Below, piece after piece: positions 9,177-17,932 of a stretch of 34,206 bases of DNA (position 1 is the first letter of the stretch; every line of letters starts with the position of its first letter). The translations under genes were made by a program, and so were the position numbers. This DNA is from Pseudomonadales bacterium (GTDB lineage Bacteria; Pseudomonadota; Gammaproteobacteria; Pseudomonadales; Azotimanducaceae): the NCBI GenBank assembly GCA_019090385.1, contig JAHRWB010000054.1:1-34206 (forward strand), in the 5' to 3' direction. The notes under the pieces were generated by a model. That model was not told the origin of the DNA and made no database searches. It saw only the letters and a program-made list of their open reading frames with translations.

Positions 9177-11075
9177 TCAACTTGCATTTTCTTCCAGATA
9201 GGTCCATCGCTCATAGGCAGAATTCATATCGCTTTGCACCTGATTAAGTTTGTTCATGGTATCGGCTATTTCATTTTTAGTCTGCTTGTAAAAATCATCC
9301 GCATTAATTTCGCCCTGAATATTGAGTTCAAGCTGTTCCAGTGTTTCTATTTTTTTAGGTAAACCCTCTAGTTCCAGTTTATCTTTGTAGCTAAGTTTGT
9401 TGTTTGTTACTTTTTTCTCATGGGCTGTAGTTGTTGGCTTGGCAGAAGAGGAATTCTTTGCTGAGCTGGGTCCCGTTTGTGCAGACTGGCGCAGCCAGTC
9501 ATGGTATCCACCAACATATTCATTAACCCTGGAGTTTCCTTCAAACACCAGGGTGCTGGTAACAATGTGATCGAGAAATTCGCGATCATGGCTGACCAGA
9601 AAAACTGTGCCAGGATAAGTGTCGAGAATTTCTTCCAGTAGCTCCAGGGTTTCTATGTCAAGATCATTTGTGGGCTCATCCAGTACCAGGACATTGCCGG
9701 GTTTAGCGAATATGCGGGCCAGTAACAGCCGGTTGCGCTCGCCCCCGGAAAGACTACTGACCTTGGAATCGATTCGCTCCGGTGGGAATAGGAAATCACG
9801 CAGATAACCCACCACATGGCGAGGCTTGCCATTGATGGTCACGTTGTCAGAACCTTCTGCAACATTGTCACGCACACTGGCATTGAGGTCCAATTGATCC
9901 CGCTGCTGATCGAAATAGGCCACTTCCATTTTTGTACCCATATTCACTGTTCCGCTGCTCGGTGCGAGTTGACCCAGCAGAAGTTTCAGCAATGTGGTTT
10001 TCCCTGAGCCGTTTGGCCCTAGAATACCCACACGGTCACCGCGCATCACGGTTGTGGACAAATGGCTGATTATGTTGGTTTCAGGCGATCCGGCATAGTG
10101 GAAACTGACATCGTCGAGTTCGGCGACCAGCTTGCCTGAGCGCTCACCTGCATCGATTTTCAGCTTTACTTTACCCTGTTGATTGACACGTTCGGCACGG
10201 TTTTTGCGCATAGCTTCAAGATGTCTAACGCGACCTTCGTTGCGCGTGCGCCGGGCTTTGATACCCTGGCGAATCCAGACTTCGCCTTCGGCAAGTTTTT
10301 TGTCGAATTTTTTGTTCTGCTCAGTCTCAGCTTCGAGCAGGGCTTGTTTGCGTTGCAGGTAAGTATCGTAACTACCGGGAAATGAAGAGAGACTGCCCCG
10401 GTCCAGCTCAATAATGCGGGTAGCCAGGTGCCTGATCAGACTCCGGTCATGGGTGATAAAAATCAGGGCTCCGGAAAAACTCAGTAAAAACTCCTCCATA
10501 TGATTGATTGTTTCAATATCCATGTGGTTGGTTGGTTCGTCCAATAGCAAAATATCCGGATCATTCACCAGTGCTCGGGCGAGCAAAGCTCTGCGGCGCA
10601 ACCCACCGGAGCATTGACTGAAGATTGCATCTGGGTCCAGTCCGAGGCGGCTCAGTACTTCGTCAGTTTTCTGGCCTATATTCCAGGCGTCATGCTGTTC
10701 TATTTCATGTTGCAGGCGGGACAGTAAACTCAGATCACGCTCGGGGTCGTCTTCTACTGCAAGGCTTTCAACGTGATAGGCCGACACTATTGTGCCCGCG
10801 GTACCCAGGCCTTCCGCAACCATTTGGTAAATACTCTGGTCGGAGTCGATATCCAGGCTTTGCTCCAGGCAGGTTATCCGGGTGCCATCTCGAATCCACA
10901 ACTCGCCTTCATCCTGGATTTTGTTTAGCAGTACCTTGAACAGGCTGCTTTTTCCTGTGCCGTTCCTGCCCAATAGGCACACACGCTCATTTTTTTCAAG
11001 CTTGAAGTCTATCTTGTCAAGCAGTGCAACATGTCCGTAGGCAAGGCTTACCTGTTTTAGTGTTAGTAAACTCAA
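9177..11075 (-). CDS. uup: ABC-F ATPase, Uup
   Basis: A 632-residue soluble protein with two ABC cassettes and no membrane segment. Cassette 1 has Walker A GRNGTGKSS (36-44), a signature-like CSGGLRRRALLAR and Walker B ILLLDEPTNHMD. The linker is charged. Cassette 2 has Walker A GPNGSGKTT, signature LSGGERNRLLLAR and Walker B VLVLDEPTNDLD. The C-terminus (about 550-632) is a lysine- and glutamate-rich coiled coil, the mark of Uup within the ABC-F group. Uup acts on ribosomes or branched DNA intermediates and affects precise transposon excision in E. coli. The start is ATG at 11075, divergent from the aminotransferase gene across a 154-base gap. Confidence 0.93.
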   Translation of the reverse strand: MSLLTLKQVSLAYGHVALLDKIDFKLEKNERVCLLGRNGTGKSSLFKVLLNKIQDEGELWIRDGTRITCLEQSLDIDSDQSIYQMVAEGLGTAGTIVSAYHVESLAVEDDPERDLSLLSRLQHEIEQHDAWNIGQKTDEVLSRLGLDPDAIFSQCSGGLRRRALLARALVNDPDILLLDEPTNHMDIETINHMEEFLLSFSGALIFITHDRSLIRHLATRIIELDRGSLSSFPGSYDTYLQRKQALLEAETEQNKKFDKKLAEGEVWIRQGIKARRTRNEGRVRHLEAMRKNRAERVNQQGKVKLKIDAGERSGKLVAELDDVSFHYAGSPETNIISHLSTTVMRGDRVGILGPNGSGKTTLLKLLLGQLAPSSGTVNMGTKMEVAYFDQQRDQLDLNASVRDNVAEGSDNVTINGKPRHVVGYLRDFLFPPERIDSKVSSLSGGERNRLLLARIFAKPGNVLVLDEPTNDLDIETLELLEEILDTYPGTVFLVSHDREFLDHIVTSTLVFEGNSRVNEYVGGYHDWLRQSAQTGPSSAKNSSSAKPTTTAHEKKVTNNKLSYKDKLELEGLPKKIETLEQLELNIQGEINADDFYKQTKNEIADTMNKLNQVQSDMNSAYERWTYLEENAS

Positions 11076-11229
11076 TGTATTAGTTGTCTCATAAGGAAAT
11101 AAATTTCGTAAAAATGTGGGAAAGTAGAACTATATTTTCCAATAGAGTGGATCGTAATACAAATTAGGCAGCAATAACCCCACAGGTGCAGGTAAAATTT
11201 TGCTGGCTGATTAATGAAGGCAAAATTAT

Positions 11230-13041
11230 ATGTACCGTTTCAAGGACTTGGTGATTGATTTTAATGAGTTACGAAATCAAATTATTGGTGTTGATAGCCG
11301 TTTAGATACACCTTTTGGGTCTCGCTTGATGTTGTATGCAGATTATACTGCCTCTGGCCGTGGTCTCAAATTTATTGAGGAGTATCTGGTGCATGTGCAA
11401 GCGCATTACGCCAATACACACACGGAAGATGATTCCAGTGGTCGTATGACCACGCAATTGTTGCATGATGCGGAACGCTTGATTAAGCGGGCGGTGAATG
11501 CGGGTCCTGATGGGTGTGTTGTTGCTTGTGGGAGCGGGGCTACGGCTGCAATTGATCGGATACAACAGCTTGTAGGCATAAAATATCCACCTGCGACACA
11601 AAGAAATGTGCGTGATCTTATGACGCGTTGTCTAGGTCAGGATAGCACTGAAGTATTTGACCAGTTTTCTCGATTGCAACAACCGGTGGTGTTTGTTGGT
11701 CCGTATGAACATCATTCAAATGAGATTAGTTGGCGTGAAGGTTTGGCTACGGTCGTAGAAGTAAGCCTGGACAATGACGGGGGAGTGAACCTGACTCACC
11801 TGGAGCAGCTCTTGCGGGAAAAACAATACCAGGGACGTTTACGTATAGGATCATTTTCTGCCGCATCCAATGTAACGGGTATGAAAACTGATGTAGAGGC
11901 TATCGCGGTCTTATTGCATAAATATGATGCCCTGGCTTTTTTTGACTACGCTGCCAGTGCGCCTTATGTAGATATAGATATGAACCCGGTCTCGTCAGTA
12001 TCGGGGAACGCTAGCTTGGATGCAGTGTTTATATCGCCGCATAAATTTTTGGGTGGCCCGGGAAGCAGCGGTATTCTGATCTTTAACCGGTATTTATACC
12101 CCTCTGCATTGCCACCCAGCGTTGCTGGTGGGGGAACCGTAGACTACGTGGGTCCAAAAGATCATGATTTTATTGACGACATTGAGGGCCGCGAAAGTGC
12201 TGGCACGCCGGCTATATTGCAAACAATTAAAGCGGCATTGGTATTTGAACTGAAGCAGTTCATCGGCACGAAAAAAATTCAGCAGCGGGAGCACAAAATT
12301 CTGGAGCGCGTATTTAGCCGATGGAGCGTAAATCCTAATATAGAAATATTGGGAAATGCAGACCCGGCCCAGCGTATTAATATTGTTTCCCTGAATATAA
12401 AATGTGGTGAGCGCTATCTTCACCCGCGTTTTGTTACCCGTTTGCTGAATGACCTTTTTGGTATTCAAAGTCGGGCGGGCTGTTCTTGTGCTGGACCATA
12501 CGGACATTTATTGCTGGGTATTGGTGAAGAGTTAGCCGAGGAATACCGCGATGTCATTGCGCAAGGTTATCAGGGTTATAAACCTGGTTGGGTGCGTGTC
12601 AGCTTTCATTATGTGTTTGATGATCTAGATGTTAATTATCTGGTTGAAAGTATGGAGTTTGTGGCAGAGCATGGCGAACGTTTTTTGCCTCTTTATAACT
12701 TCGATCAACAGTCGGGTTTGTGGACCCATAGAAAGTTTCAAGAGCGCTCTGTGCAGCTTTCGCTGGCAGATGCTATGCAAAGTATGCAAAGCCAGCCTGG
12801 TATGGCGTCCCGTCACTCTGACTTTCTGGAAGTACAAAGCCAATCCCGTGCGGATCACTACCAGGATAACCTTGTTTATGCGCAAAGTTTGGCGGCCCAA
12901 CTGGCAATGGGTTCGGCATCGATTGAATTGCAGGAAGACCAGCCAGGAGATTTGGGCTTGATCCCACAACATATACCTAACGTGCAATTCTTCGAGTTGG
13001 GTGGTGAGCCCCTGCGGCCCGGTGGTTCAAGCCAAATTTAG
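11230..13041 (+). CDS. Class V aminotransferase-fold PLP enzyme (cysteine desulfurase-like) with C-terminal extension
   Basis: A 603-residue protein, much longer than ordinary NifS/SufS enzymes (about 400). The PLP fold is shown by ADYTASGRG near residue 37, GSGATAAIDR, the aspartate region FFDYAASAPY, and SPHKFLGGPGSSG with the probable Schiff-base lysine K272. A cysteine pair (C418, C420 in SRAGCSCAGP) sits where desulfurases carry their sulfur-accepting cysteine. This suggests a desulfurase or lyase, but the substrate is unknown. The last roughly 120 residues go beyond the core and contain no motif I know. A gap of 212 bases with a terminator-like hairpin separates it from the lipid locus, so it is probably an independent unit. 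Confidence 0.8.
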   Translation: MYRFKDLVIDFNELRNQIIGVDSRLDTPFGSRLMLYADYTASGRGLKFIEEYLVHVQAHYANTHTEDDSSGRMTTQLLHDAERLIKRAVNAGPDGCVVACGSGATAAIDRIQQLVGIKYPPATQRNVRDLMTRCLGQDSTEVFDQFSRLQQPVVFVGPYEHHSNEISWREGLATVVEVSLDNDGGVNLTHLEQLLREKQYQGRLRIGSFSAASNVTGMKTDVEAIAVLLHKYDALAFFDYAASAPYVDIDMNPVSSVSGNASLDAVFISPHKFLGGPGSSGILIFNRYLYPSALPPSVAGGGTVDYVGPKDHDFIDDIEGRESAGTPAILQTIKAALVFELKQFIGTKKIQQREHKILERVFSRWSVNPNIEILGNADPAQRINIVSLNIKCGERYLHPRFVTRLLNDLFGIQSRAGCSCAGPYGHLLLGIGEELAEEYRDVIAQGYQGYKPGWVRVSFHYVFDDLDVNYLVESMEFVAEHGERFLPLYNFDQQSGLWTHRKFQERSVQLSLADAMQSMQSQPGMASRHSDFLEVQSQSRADHYQDNLVYAQSLAAQLAMGSASIELQEDQPGDLGLIPQHIPNVQFFELGGEPLRPGGSSQI

Positions 13042-13148
13042 CGTCTCTTGCGGAAATGATAGAGTAATGCAGCCATGATTTTGATAGGCTGCGCGGCATA
13101 GGTTGTGAAGCAAGAGTGTTTTTTTGAATCGATCACTGATACAGATAC

Positions 13149-13185
13149 AAAAACGGTTATATGGCAGGTTGCCTGGTCCGTTTTT
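13149..13185. terminator. Putative bidirectional rho-independent terminator
   Basis: Perfect eight-base arms, aaaaacgg at 13149-13156 and ccgttttt at 13178-13185, with an inner stem ggca/tgcc at 13163-13166 and 13170-13173. The arm ends in a T-run on the plus strand and starts with an A-run, so it could work in both directions. It lies between the class V aminotransferase gene and the ceramide-synthase-like gene. Confidence 0.55.
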
Positions 13186-13244
13186 AGGTCAGCTATTTAA
13201 ATTCGGCTTTGAGCATGTAAATACATTCCACTTCAAGGCAGGAT

Positions 13245-13256
13245 CATTGATCAATG
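13245..13256. promoter_or_regulatory. Perfect 12-base palindrome across a start codon
   Basis: CATTGATCAATG at 13245-13256 includes the ATG at 13254-13256 of the GNAT-like gene. It could be an operator or mRNA structure at the ribosome-binding region (AGGA at 13240-13243), but a 12-base palindrome may also be chance. Confidence 0.25.
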
Positions 13257-14392
13257 TCTGAAGAGGGTCTTAACCTGGTAGTTCGTGAAGTTACGGACAA
13301 ACACCTGCTTGATGTCTTTATCAAGGTTCCGTGGGCCATATATAAAGATGACCCACACTGGGTACCACCGCTCATTATCGAACGGCGGGAGGCATTTTCT
13401 CAAAAACACCCGTTTTTTGAGCACGCTCGCTGGAAAGCCTGGGTAGTTTATTCAGGTGAGACAGCTGTGGGAAGAATTTCTGCGCAAATTGATCAATTGC
13501 ACCTGGAAAAATACCAGGATGATTGTGGTTACTTTGGCTTGATTGAGTCTATTCCTAAACTTGAAGTGTTTCAGCTATTGTTCCGGACAGCTGAATCCTG
13601 GCTGAGATCCCAGGGCATGGTACGCGTGATAGGCCCTTTTAACCTGAATCATAATCAGGAAGTAGGTCTACTGGTACAAGGCTTTGATACACCGCCGAAT
13701 ATCATGATGGTGCATAGCCGGGACTATTATGACCAGTCGGTTAAGGACTGTGGATATTGCGGTGCACAGGAATTGCTAGCCTATGAAATGGCAATTCAGT
13801 TTGAGACCCCAAAAGTAATGAAAAGGCTATGTGAGCGCGTGGGTGCAGATGTCAAAGTTAGATTACTGGACCGGAAAAACGTAGAGCGGGATCTTGAGAT
13901 TATGCGTGATATTTTTAATGATGCCTGGTCCGAGAACTGGGGTTTTGTACCCTATACAAAGAACGAATTTAAAGCCTTGGGCAAAGAGATGATGCATATA
14001 CTGCCGAAGGATTTTATTCACATTGCTGAGCTGGACGGGGAGGCGGTGGCATTTATTGTGGTGCTGCCCAATCTATACGAGGTAATCAAAGATCTAAATG
14101 GACGTTTATTCCCCTTTGGATGGCTTAAATTACTTTGGCGAATAAAAGTTAAATTTCCAGGCAGCTGCCGTACGCCGCTGATGGGCGTACGCAAGAAATA
14201 CCATGACACACGGTTGGGTCCGACTCTGGCCTTTATGGTTATTGAAGCGATGAGAGAACCGGCTCTTGCCCGGGGTATCAAAACAGCGGAGTTATCCTGG
14301 ATTCTGGAAACAACAGGGGCATGTGTGGCATCATTGAGAGTCTGGGTGGTACTGTGAACAAGCGTTATCGAATGTATGAAAAACAACTGTAA
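13254..14392 (+). pseudogene. GNAT-like N-acyltransferase, candidate bacterial ceramide synthase, frameshifted near its 3' end
   Basis: The intact frame runs 13254-14357 (367 residues). The segment IKVPWAIYKDDPHWVPPL near the N-terminus and the GNAT-like body match a family that includes, from memory, the Caulobacter bacterial ceramide synthase (bCerS), which N-acylates the long-chain base. The frame ends in an unconvincing tail (TTGACVASLRVWVVL). If one A is restored in the A-run at 14308-14310, the frame continues as ENNRGMCGIIESLGG and then KRYRMYEKQL to a stop at 14390-14392, giving 379 residues and a typical family C-terminus. So the gene is disrupted here, or the sequence has a one-base error. 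The restored frame overlaps the next gene by 17 bases, as expected in an operon. Catalytic residues cannot be named. GNAT membership is fairly sure; ceramide synthase is an inference from the locus. Confidence 0.7.
14308..14311 (+). other. Apparent single-base deletion (frameshift site)
   Basis: Reading shifts from frame 0 to frame -1 at the short A-run before caacagggg. The coding signature before and after this point lies in different frames of one gene. The site is not a canonical X-XXY-YYZ slippery heptamer, so programmed -1 frameshifting is unlikely. Confidence 0.75.
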
Positions 14393-15167
14393 ATTTCATT
14401 ACGTTATGTTGGCTGGTGAGCGGCAAGGTGGGAATGCGCTGGCGCAGGAGTTTTCTCTTCCCGCCGGTGTGTTAGTGCCGCTAGGTGGTCAGACTTGCAT
14501 AGAATGGGCATTGGCGGCATTGCGAGATAGTAAATGTGTTGGTTCAGGGCTGCTGTGTGGACCTGCGCGGCAGATTATTGACCAATCCAGGGTGTTTGGG
14601 GAAATACTGGAGAGCGATACGTTAAGCTGGCTGGCACCTGAGTCGGGTCCTGCAGCCAGCGCGGAACATGCCGTACATACCCTTGCGCAGTTTCCTGTGC
14701 TGATAACAACAGCAGATCATGCCTTGTTGACGGGCCAAATAGTTGATGATTTCTGTCAGATTTCGATACAGAAAAATCTTGATCTGGTCGTGGGCCTGGT
14801 GCCATATGACTGCGTGCAAGCGGAATTTCCTGAGAGTAAACGAACGCTATTGCGCTTCAGTGAAGGGACGTTTTGCGGTAGTAATTTATTTGCCGTGCTG
14901 AGTGAAGCCGGTGGAAAAGCTCTGTCATTGTGGCAGCAGGTAGAGTCAGAGCGGAAAACACCCTGGAAAATTGCACGTCGTTTGAGTTTAGCTATGATGC
15001 TTCGATATATAACGGGCCGCTTAAGTCTGGAGCAAGTGTTTCAGTATTTGTCTAAGCAAAGCGGCTGTCGCGTGGGTTATGTTCGTGTGAAACATGCCCG
15101 GGCTGCGGTAGATGTAGACTCCAGGGCGGATTGGTTATTGGCTGACAAACTACTGTCTGATAATTAA
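14376..15167 (+). CDS. MobA-like NTP transferase domain protein
   Basis: A 263-residue soluble protein of the GT-A-like nucleotidyltransferase fold. The N-terminal loop reads MLAGERQGGNALA, then PAGVLVPLGGQTCIEWALAAL, in place of the canonical GxGTR-PK signature. An acidic strand LITTADHALLT (about 109-119) matches the MobA metal-binding aspartate region, and the C-terminus has VDVDSRADWLLAD, a usual ending of sugar-phosphate or MobA-type enzymes. It is probably a CTP- or GTP-dependent nucleotidyltransferase or a divergent relative; the substrate is unknown. It overlaps the restored acyltransferase frame and comes before the lipid kinase, so a role in making a lipid head group is plausible. 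It is unlikely to be molybdenum cofactor MobA, as no other cofactor gene is nearby. The start is ATG at 14376. Confidence 0.75.
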   Translation: MKNNCKFHYVMLAGERQGGNALAQEFSLPAGVLVPLGGQTCIEWALAALRDSKCVGSGLLCGPARQIIDQSRVFGEILESDTLSWLAPESGPAASAEHAVHTLAQFPVLITTADHALLTGQIVDDFCQISIQKNLDLVVGLVPYDCVQAEFPESKRTLLRFSEGTFCGSNLFAVLSEAGGKALSLWQQVESERKTPWKIARRLSLAMMLRYITGRLSLEQVFQYLSKQSGCRVGYVRVKHARAAVDVDSRADWLLADKLLSDN

Positions 15168-15260
15168 TTACTGTTTGGCAATCAATAAGGGTTTGCAGTT
15201 TTTATGGTAAATGTGTTGATTTTTAGTCAAGGGTGCAGGTTTTATGGAGAATAGCGGTAC

Positions 15261-16190
15261 TTGAACATATGCATTATCAGTAATCCAAATGGTCGCAGAG
15301 TAAAACGTCATTTGGGTTTGCTTATTCAGTCTATTGGTTCCCTGGATGGTGTTGAGCATTGGGTGACTGAGTCAGATACAGATCTTGGTAGATTGCTATC
15401 TTCCAGTACCTGGACAGCTGATGATTTGATAGTTATCAATGGTGGAGATGGCACGGCGCAGCACATTTTTACCGCTTTTTTTAATCTTGGACTCGACGTG
15501 TCTCCCCGCTTTGCTTTGCTTCCAGGGGGTACCACAAATATGACAGCAAACAGTTATAATTTTTCGCACGCCTACCCGGCAGCTCTGTCCAGCCTGCGGA
15601 ATGCTATAATGGACTCCAGTACCATGCAGATTAAATCGCGTTGTCTGGTCCAGGTTTCAAATCAGGATAGCTCTATTTACGGCGCTTTTTTTGGCACTGG
15701 ATTGATTGTGCAGGGTATACAATATTGTCACGATAGTGTGTATAAAACCGGAATGCGTAGCGAGATTGGCGCTGGGTTGGCATTATTGCGGGCGGTGTGG
15801 GGCATGGTCCGTCGTCAACCACCTTTTACCCAGGCGGTCGAGGTGCAGATAGATGACTATCCCGAATTACCGATGTTAGTGCTGATGGTCTCTTCTCTGG
15901 ATCGCTTGTTTTTGGGTATGCGGCCCTTCTGGGGCCGTGAACCAGGCGCCTTGCATCTAACAGGTATTATGCAAGGTGCAATAAAATTTTTGCGCAGACT
16001 GTTTCGTATTGTTAGAGGAGGCCAGGCAGCGGCAGACTTGAGTAGCGCTCAGGGTTATGTAAGCCGTAATCTAAATCGTGTCAGCCTTAGTTTTGACGGA
16101 CCTTACACTATTGATGGGGAGTTATTTGATACCCGGGGTAGGGATTTAACTGTGTGCGCTTCGAATTATATAGAAGTATTAGTGTTGTGA
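15261..16190 (+). CDS. Lipid kinase of the diacylglycerol kinase/LCB5 family, candidate ceramide kinase
   Basis: A 309-residue protein. The DAGK catalytic core is visible: IISNPNGRRVKRH near the N-terminus, the nucleotide-binding GGDGT (61-65) in VINGGDGTAQHIF, and PGGTTNMTAN (88-97). The family phosphorylates diacylglycerol, sphingoid bases or ceramide with NTP at the inner membrane. Caulobacter uses a member of this superfamily (CpgB) as ceramide kinase. Lying between ceramide-synthase-like and head-group genes, this one probably makes ceramide 1-phosphate; diacylglycerol is the alternative. The start is TTG at 15261: an upstream ATG at 15244 runs into a stop, no in-frame ATG exists nearby, and ggaga at 15246-15250 is a usable ribosome-binding site. 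The preceding 93 bases have no gene. Confidence 0.85.
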   Translation: MNICIISNPNGRRVKRHLGLLIQSIGSLDGVEHWVTESDTDLGRLLSSSTWTADDLIVINGGDGTAQHIFTAFFNLGLDVSPRFALLPGGTTNMTANSYNFSHAYPAALSSLRNAIMDSSTMQIKSRCLVQVSNQDSSIYGAFFGTGLIVQGIQYCHDSVYKTGMRSEIGAGLALLRAVWGMVRRQPPFTQAVEVQIDDYPELPMLVLMVSSLDRLFLGMRPFWGREPGALHLTGIMQGAIKFLRRLFRIVRGGQAAADLSSAQGYVSRNLNRVSLSFDGPYTIDGELFDTRGRDLTVCASNYIEVLVL

Positions 16191-16242
16191 TGGAGAATTT
16201 GCATGTTCAGCTTGTTGAAAAACTGTTTTCAGGTGCACTTTA

Positions 16243-17841
16243 GTGCTTATAGATCTTAGTAAACAAACGGATCCGGGCACACTGGCAGCTGATGTTTGCG
16301 TTGTGGGTGCTGGTGCAGCGGGAATAACACTTGCTCGGGATTTAATGCAGGCCGGTATCAGTGTGGTTTTACTGGAAGGTGGTGGTATAGATTTTGAAGC
16401 GCAAACACAGTCGCTATACCAGGGTCGCAATACGGGAATGGAATACTATGATCTGGATCAGGCAAGGTTAAGGTTTTTTGGCGGTACAACAAATATATGG
16501 GGTGGACGCTGTATACCGCTGGACCCTATTGATTTTAAAAAGCGAGACTGGGTGGCCCATAGCGGTTGGCCGATCAGTGGGGAAGATTTACTGCCATGGT
16601 ATAAAAAAGCGCAGTCTACGTTGGCGCTGGGTGAATATGCCTATGGCGAAGACCTGTGGCAGCAAATTGGTGAAGCGCCGCCGGATTTTTCTGCTGATGG
16701 CTTGGCCACGGTATTCTGGCGCTTTGATAATCTTAAGGAGCGCTTCAGCTGGTCGCGTTGCGATGATCTTGTTGCCAGTAATCTGGTAAAGGTGGTACTG
16801 CACGCAAATGCGATGCATATACAGGCTGCTCCAGATGCAAATTCAGTGGAACATATAAGCGTGCGAGCATTATCGGGGCTTGAGATACCTGTGCGTGCAA
16901 AACATTATGTATTGGCTTGTGGAGCTATTGAAAATGTCCGCTTGATGCTGGCTTCCAGCGATGTGGAATCGAGTGGGCTTGGCAACCGCCATGATCAGCT
17001 TGGTCGCTATTTCATGGAACATCCTCATGGGCGCGTTGGTTTTATAGAAACTGAAAGTCCTTTCGAGCTTTGGTCATTGTTTCGCAAGCGCTTCAGAGCA
17101 CCCGGGACGGATATAGCACCGACCCTGGTAGCGAGTGAAGCCATGCAGGAACAGCAGGGACTGCTAAATAGTGCAATGACGTTTAAATTGCAGCGTGATC
17201 CTGATCGTGGTGTGCCCATCAACAAACGGGCTTATCTTATGTTGAAGCATTCTTTAAATCCGACTAAATCCGGGCGCATGCTCTGGCACAGTTATCGGAA
17301 TGTACGTGGCTATTTACAGCGGCATGCCAGTTTACCTGTAGGTTGGCTACGCGCGAAACTTGGAAAGGTAGGCTTGTATGTCATCACCCGAGCAGAGCAA
17401 GCACCAAATCCAGCCAGCAGGGTTACACTATCCCGGGATTTGGATAGTTTTGGGAAACCGCGGGCTGCTTTGGATTGGCAGTTAGGTAAACAGGATAAGT
17501 ACACAGTCAAGGTGCTTGGCGAGACTTTGGGAGCAGAGTTGGAACGCTTGTCACTGGGTAAACTAAGCACTTCAGACTGGTTAAATACGGAGTCTCTTGC
17601 ATGGCCGGTTGATCCAACGGTGGGTAACCATCCTATTGGCGGCTATCATCACATGGGTACCACGCGTATGAGTGCAGATGTGACAAAGGGCGTGGTTGAT
17701 AAAAACCTGGCCGTGCACGGTTACGATAATCTACATATTGCCGGTAGTTCAGTATTTACCACTGGTGGATGGGCAAATCCGACGCTGACAATCGTTGCTT
17801 TAAGCCACAGGTTGGCTGCTCATTTGTCAAAACTGGTATAG
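16243..17841 (+). CDS. GMC family FAD-dependent oxidoreductase
   Basis: A 532-residue protein, normal for the family. The N-terminal FAD-binding motif is VVGAGAAGITLARDL (GAGAAG at 22-27), followed by LLEGGGIDFE for the ADP-ribose glutamate and GGTTNIWGGRCIPL, the second flavin contact. The C-terminal GMC domain has GGYHHMGTTRM (about residues 467-477), with the probable catalytic histidine, then the closing FAD-contact stretch AGSSVFTTGGWANPTLTI. GMC enzymes oxidise primary or secondary alcohols to aldehydes, acids or ketones. The substrate is unknown; position in the lipid locus suggests an alcohol in the head group or backbone. No signal peptide is visible. The start is GTG at 16243 with caggtg just upstream, in the 52-base gap after the kinase. 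Confidence 0.9.
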   Translation: MLIDLSKQTDPGTLAADVCVVGAGAAGITLARDLMQAGISVVLLEGGGIDFEAQTQSLYQGRNTGMEYYDLDQARLRFFGGTTNIWGGRCIPLDPIDFKKRDWVAHSGWPISGEDLLPWYKKAQSTLALGEYAYGEDLWQQIGEAPPDFSADGLATVFWRFDNLKERFSWSRCDDLVASNLVKVVLHANAMHIQAAPDANSVEHISVRALSGLEIPVRAKHYVLACGAIENVRLMLASSDVESSGLGNRHDQLGRYFMEHPHGRVGFIETESPFELWSLFRKRFRAPGTDIAPTLVASEAMQEQQGLLNSAMTFKLQRDPDRGVPINKRAYLMLKHSLNPTKSGRMLWHSYRNVRGYLQRHASLPVGWLRAKLGKVGLYVITRAEQAPNPASRVTLSRDLDSFGKPRAALDWQLGKQDKYTVKVLGETLGAELERLSLGKLSTSDWLNTESLAWPVDPTVGNHPIGGYHHMGTTRMSADVTKGVVDKNLAVHGYDNLHIAGSSVFTTGGWANPTLTIVALSHRLAAHLSKLV

Positions 17842-17932
17842 AGAGTGGAGATGCTTAACATCGTGGCTTGGCGTATTCATACTTACGTGGTAGCTTGTGC
17901 GGCCATTTAGACCCTAGGGCAATAAAAACGTA

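Noticed and set aside
11196-11227. Inverted repeat aattttgc/gcaaaatt before the aminotransferase gene, as a riboswitch or operator
   Set aside because: Eight-base AT-rich arms with a 16-base spacer are too weak to claim; no riboswitch consensus was recognised.
14308-14314. Programmed -1 frameshifting at the acyltransferase gene
   Set aside because: The bases do not fit a canonical slippery heptamer and no clear downstream pseudoknot was seen; a deletion or sequencing error is simpler.
14376-15167. Molybdenum cofactor MobA
   Set aside because: The nucleotide loop differs and there are no other cofactor genes in the window.
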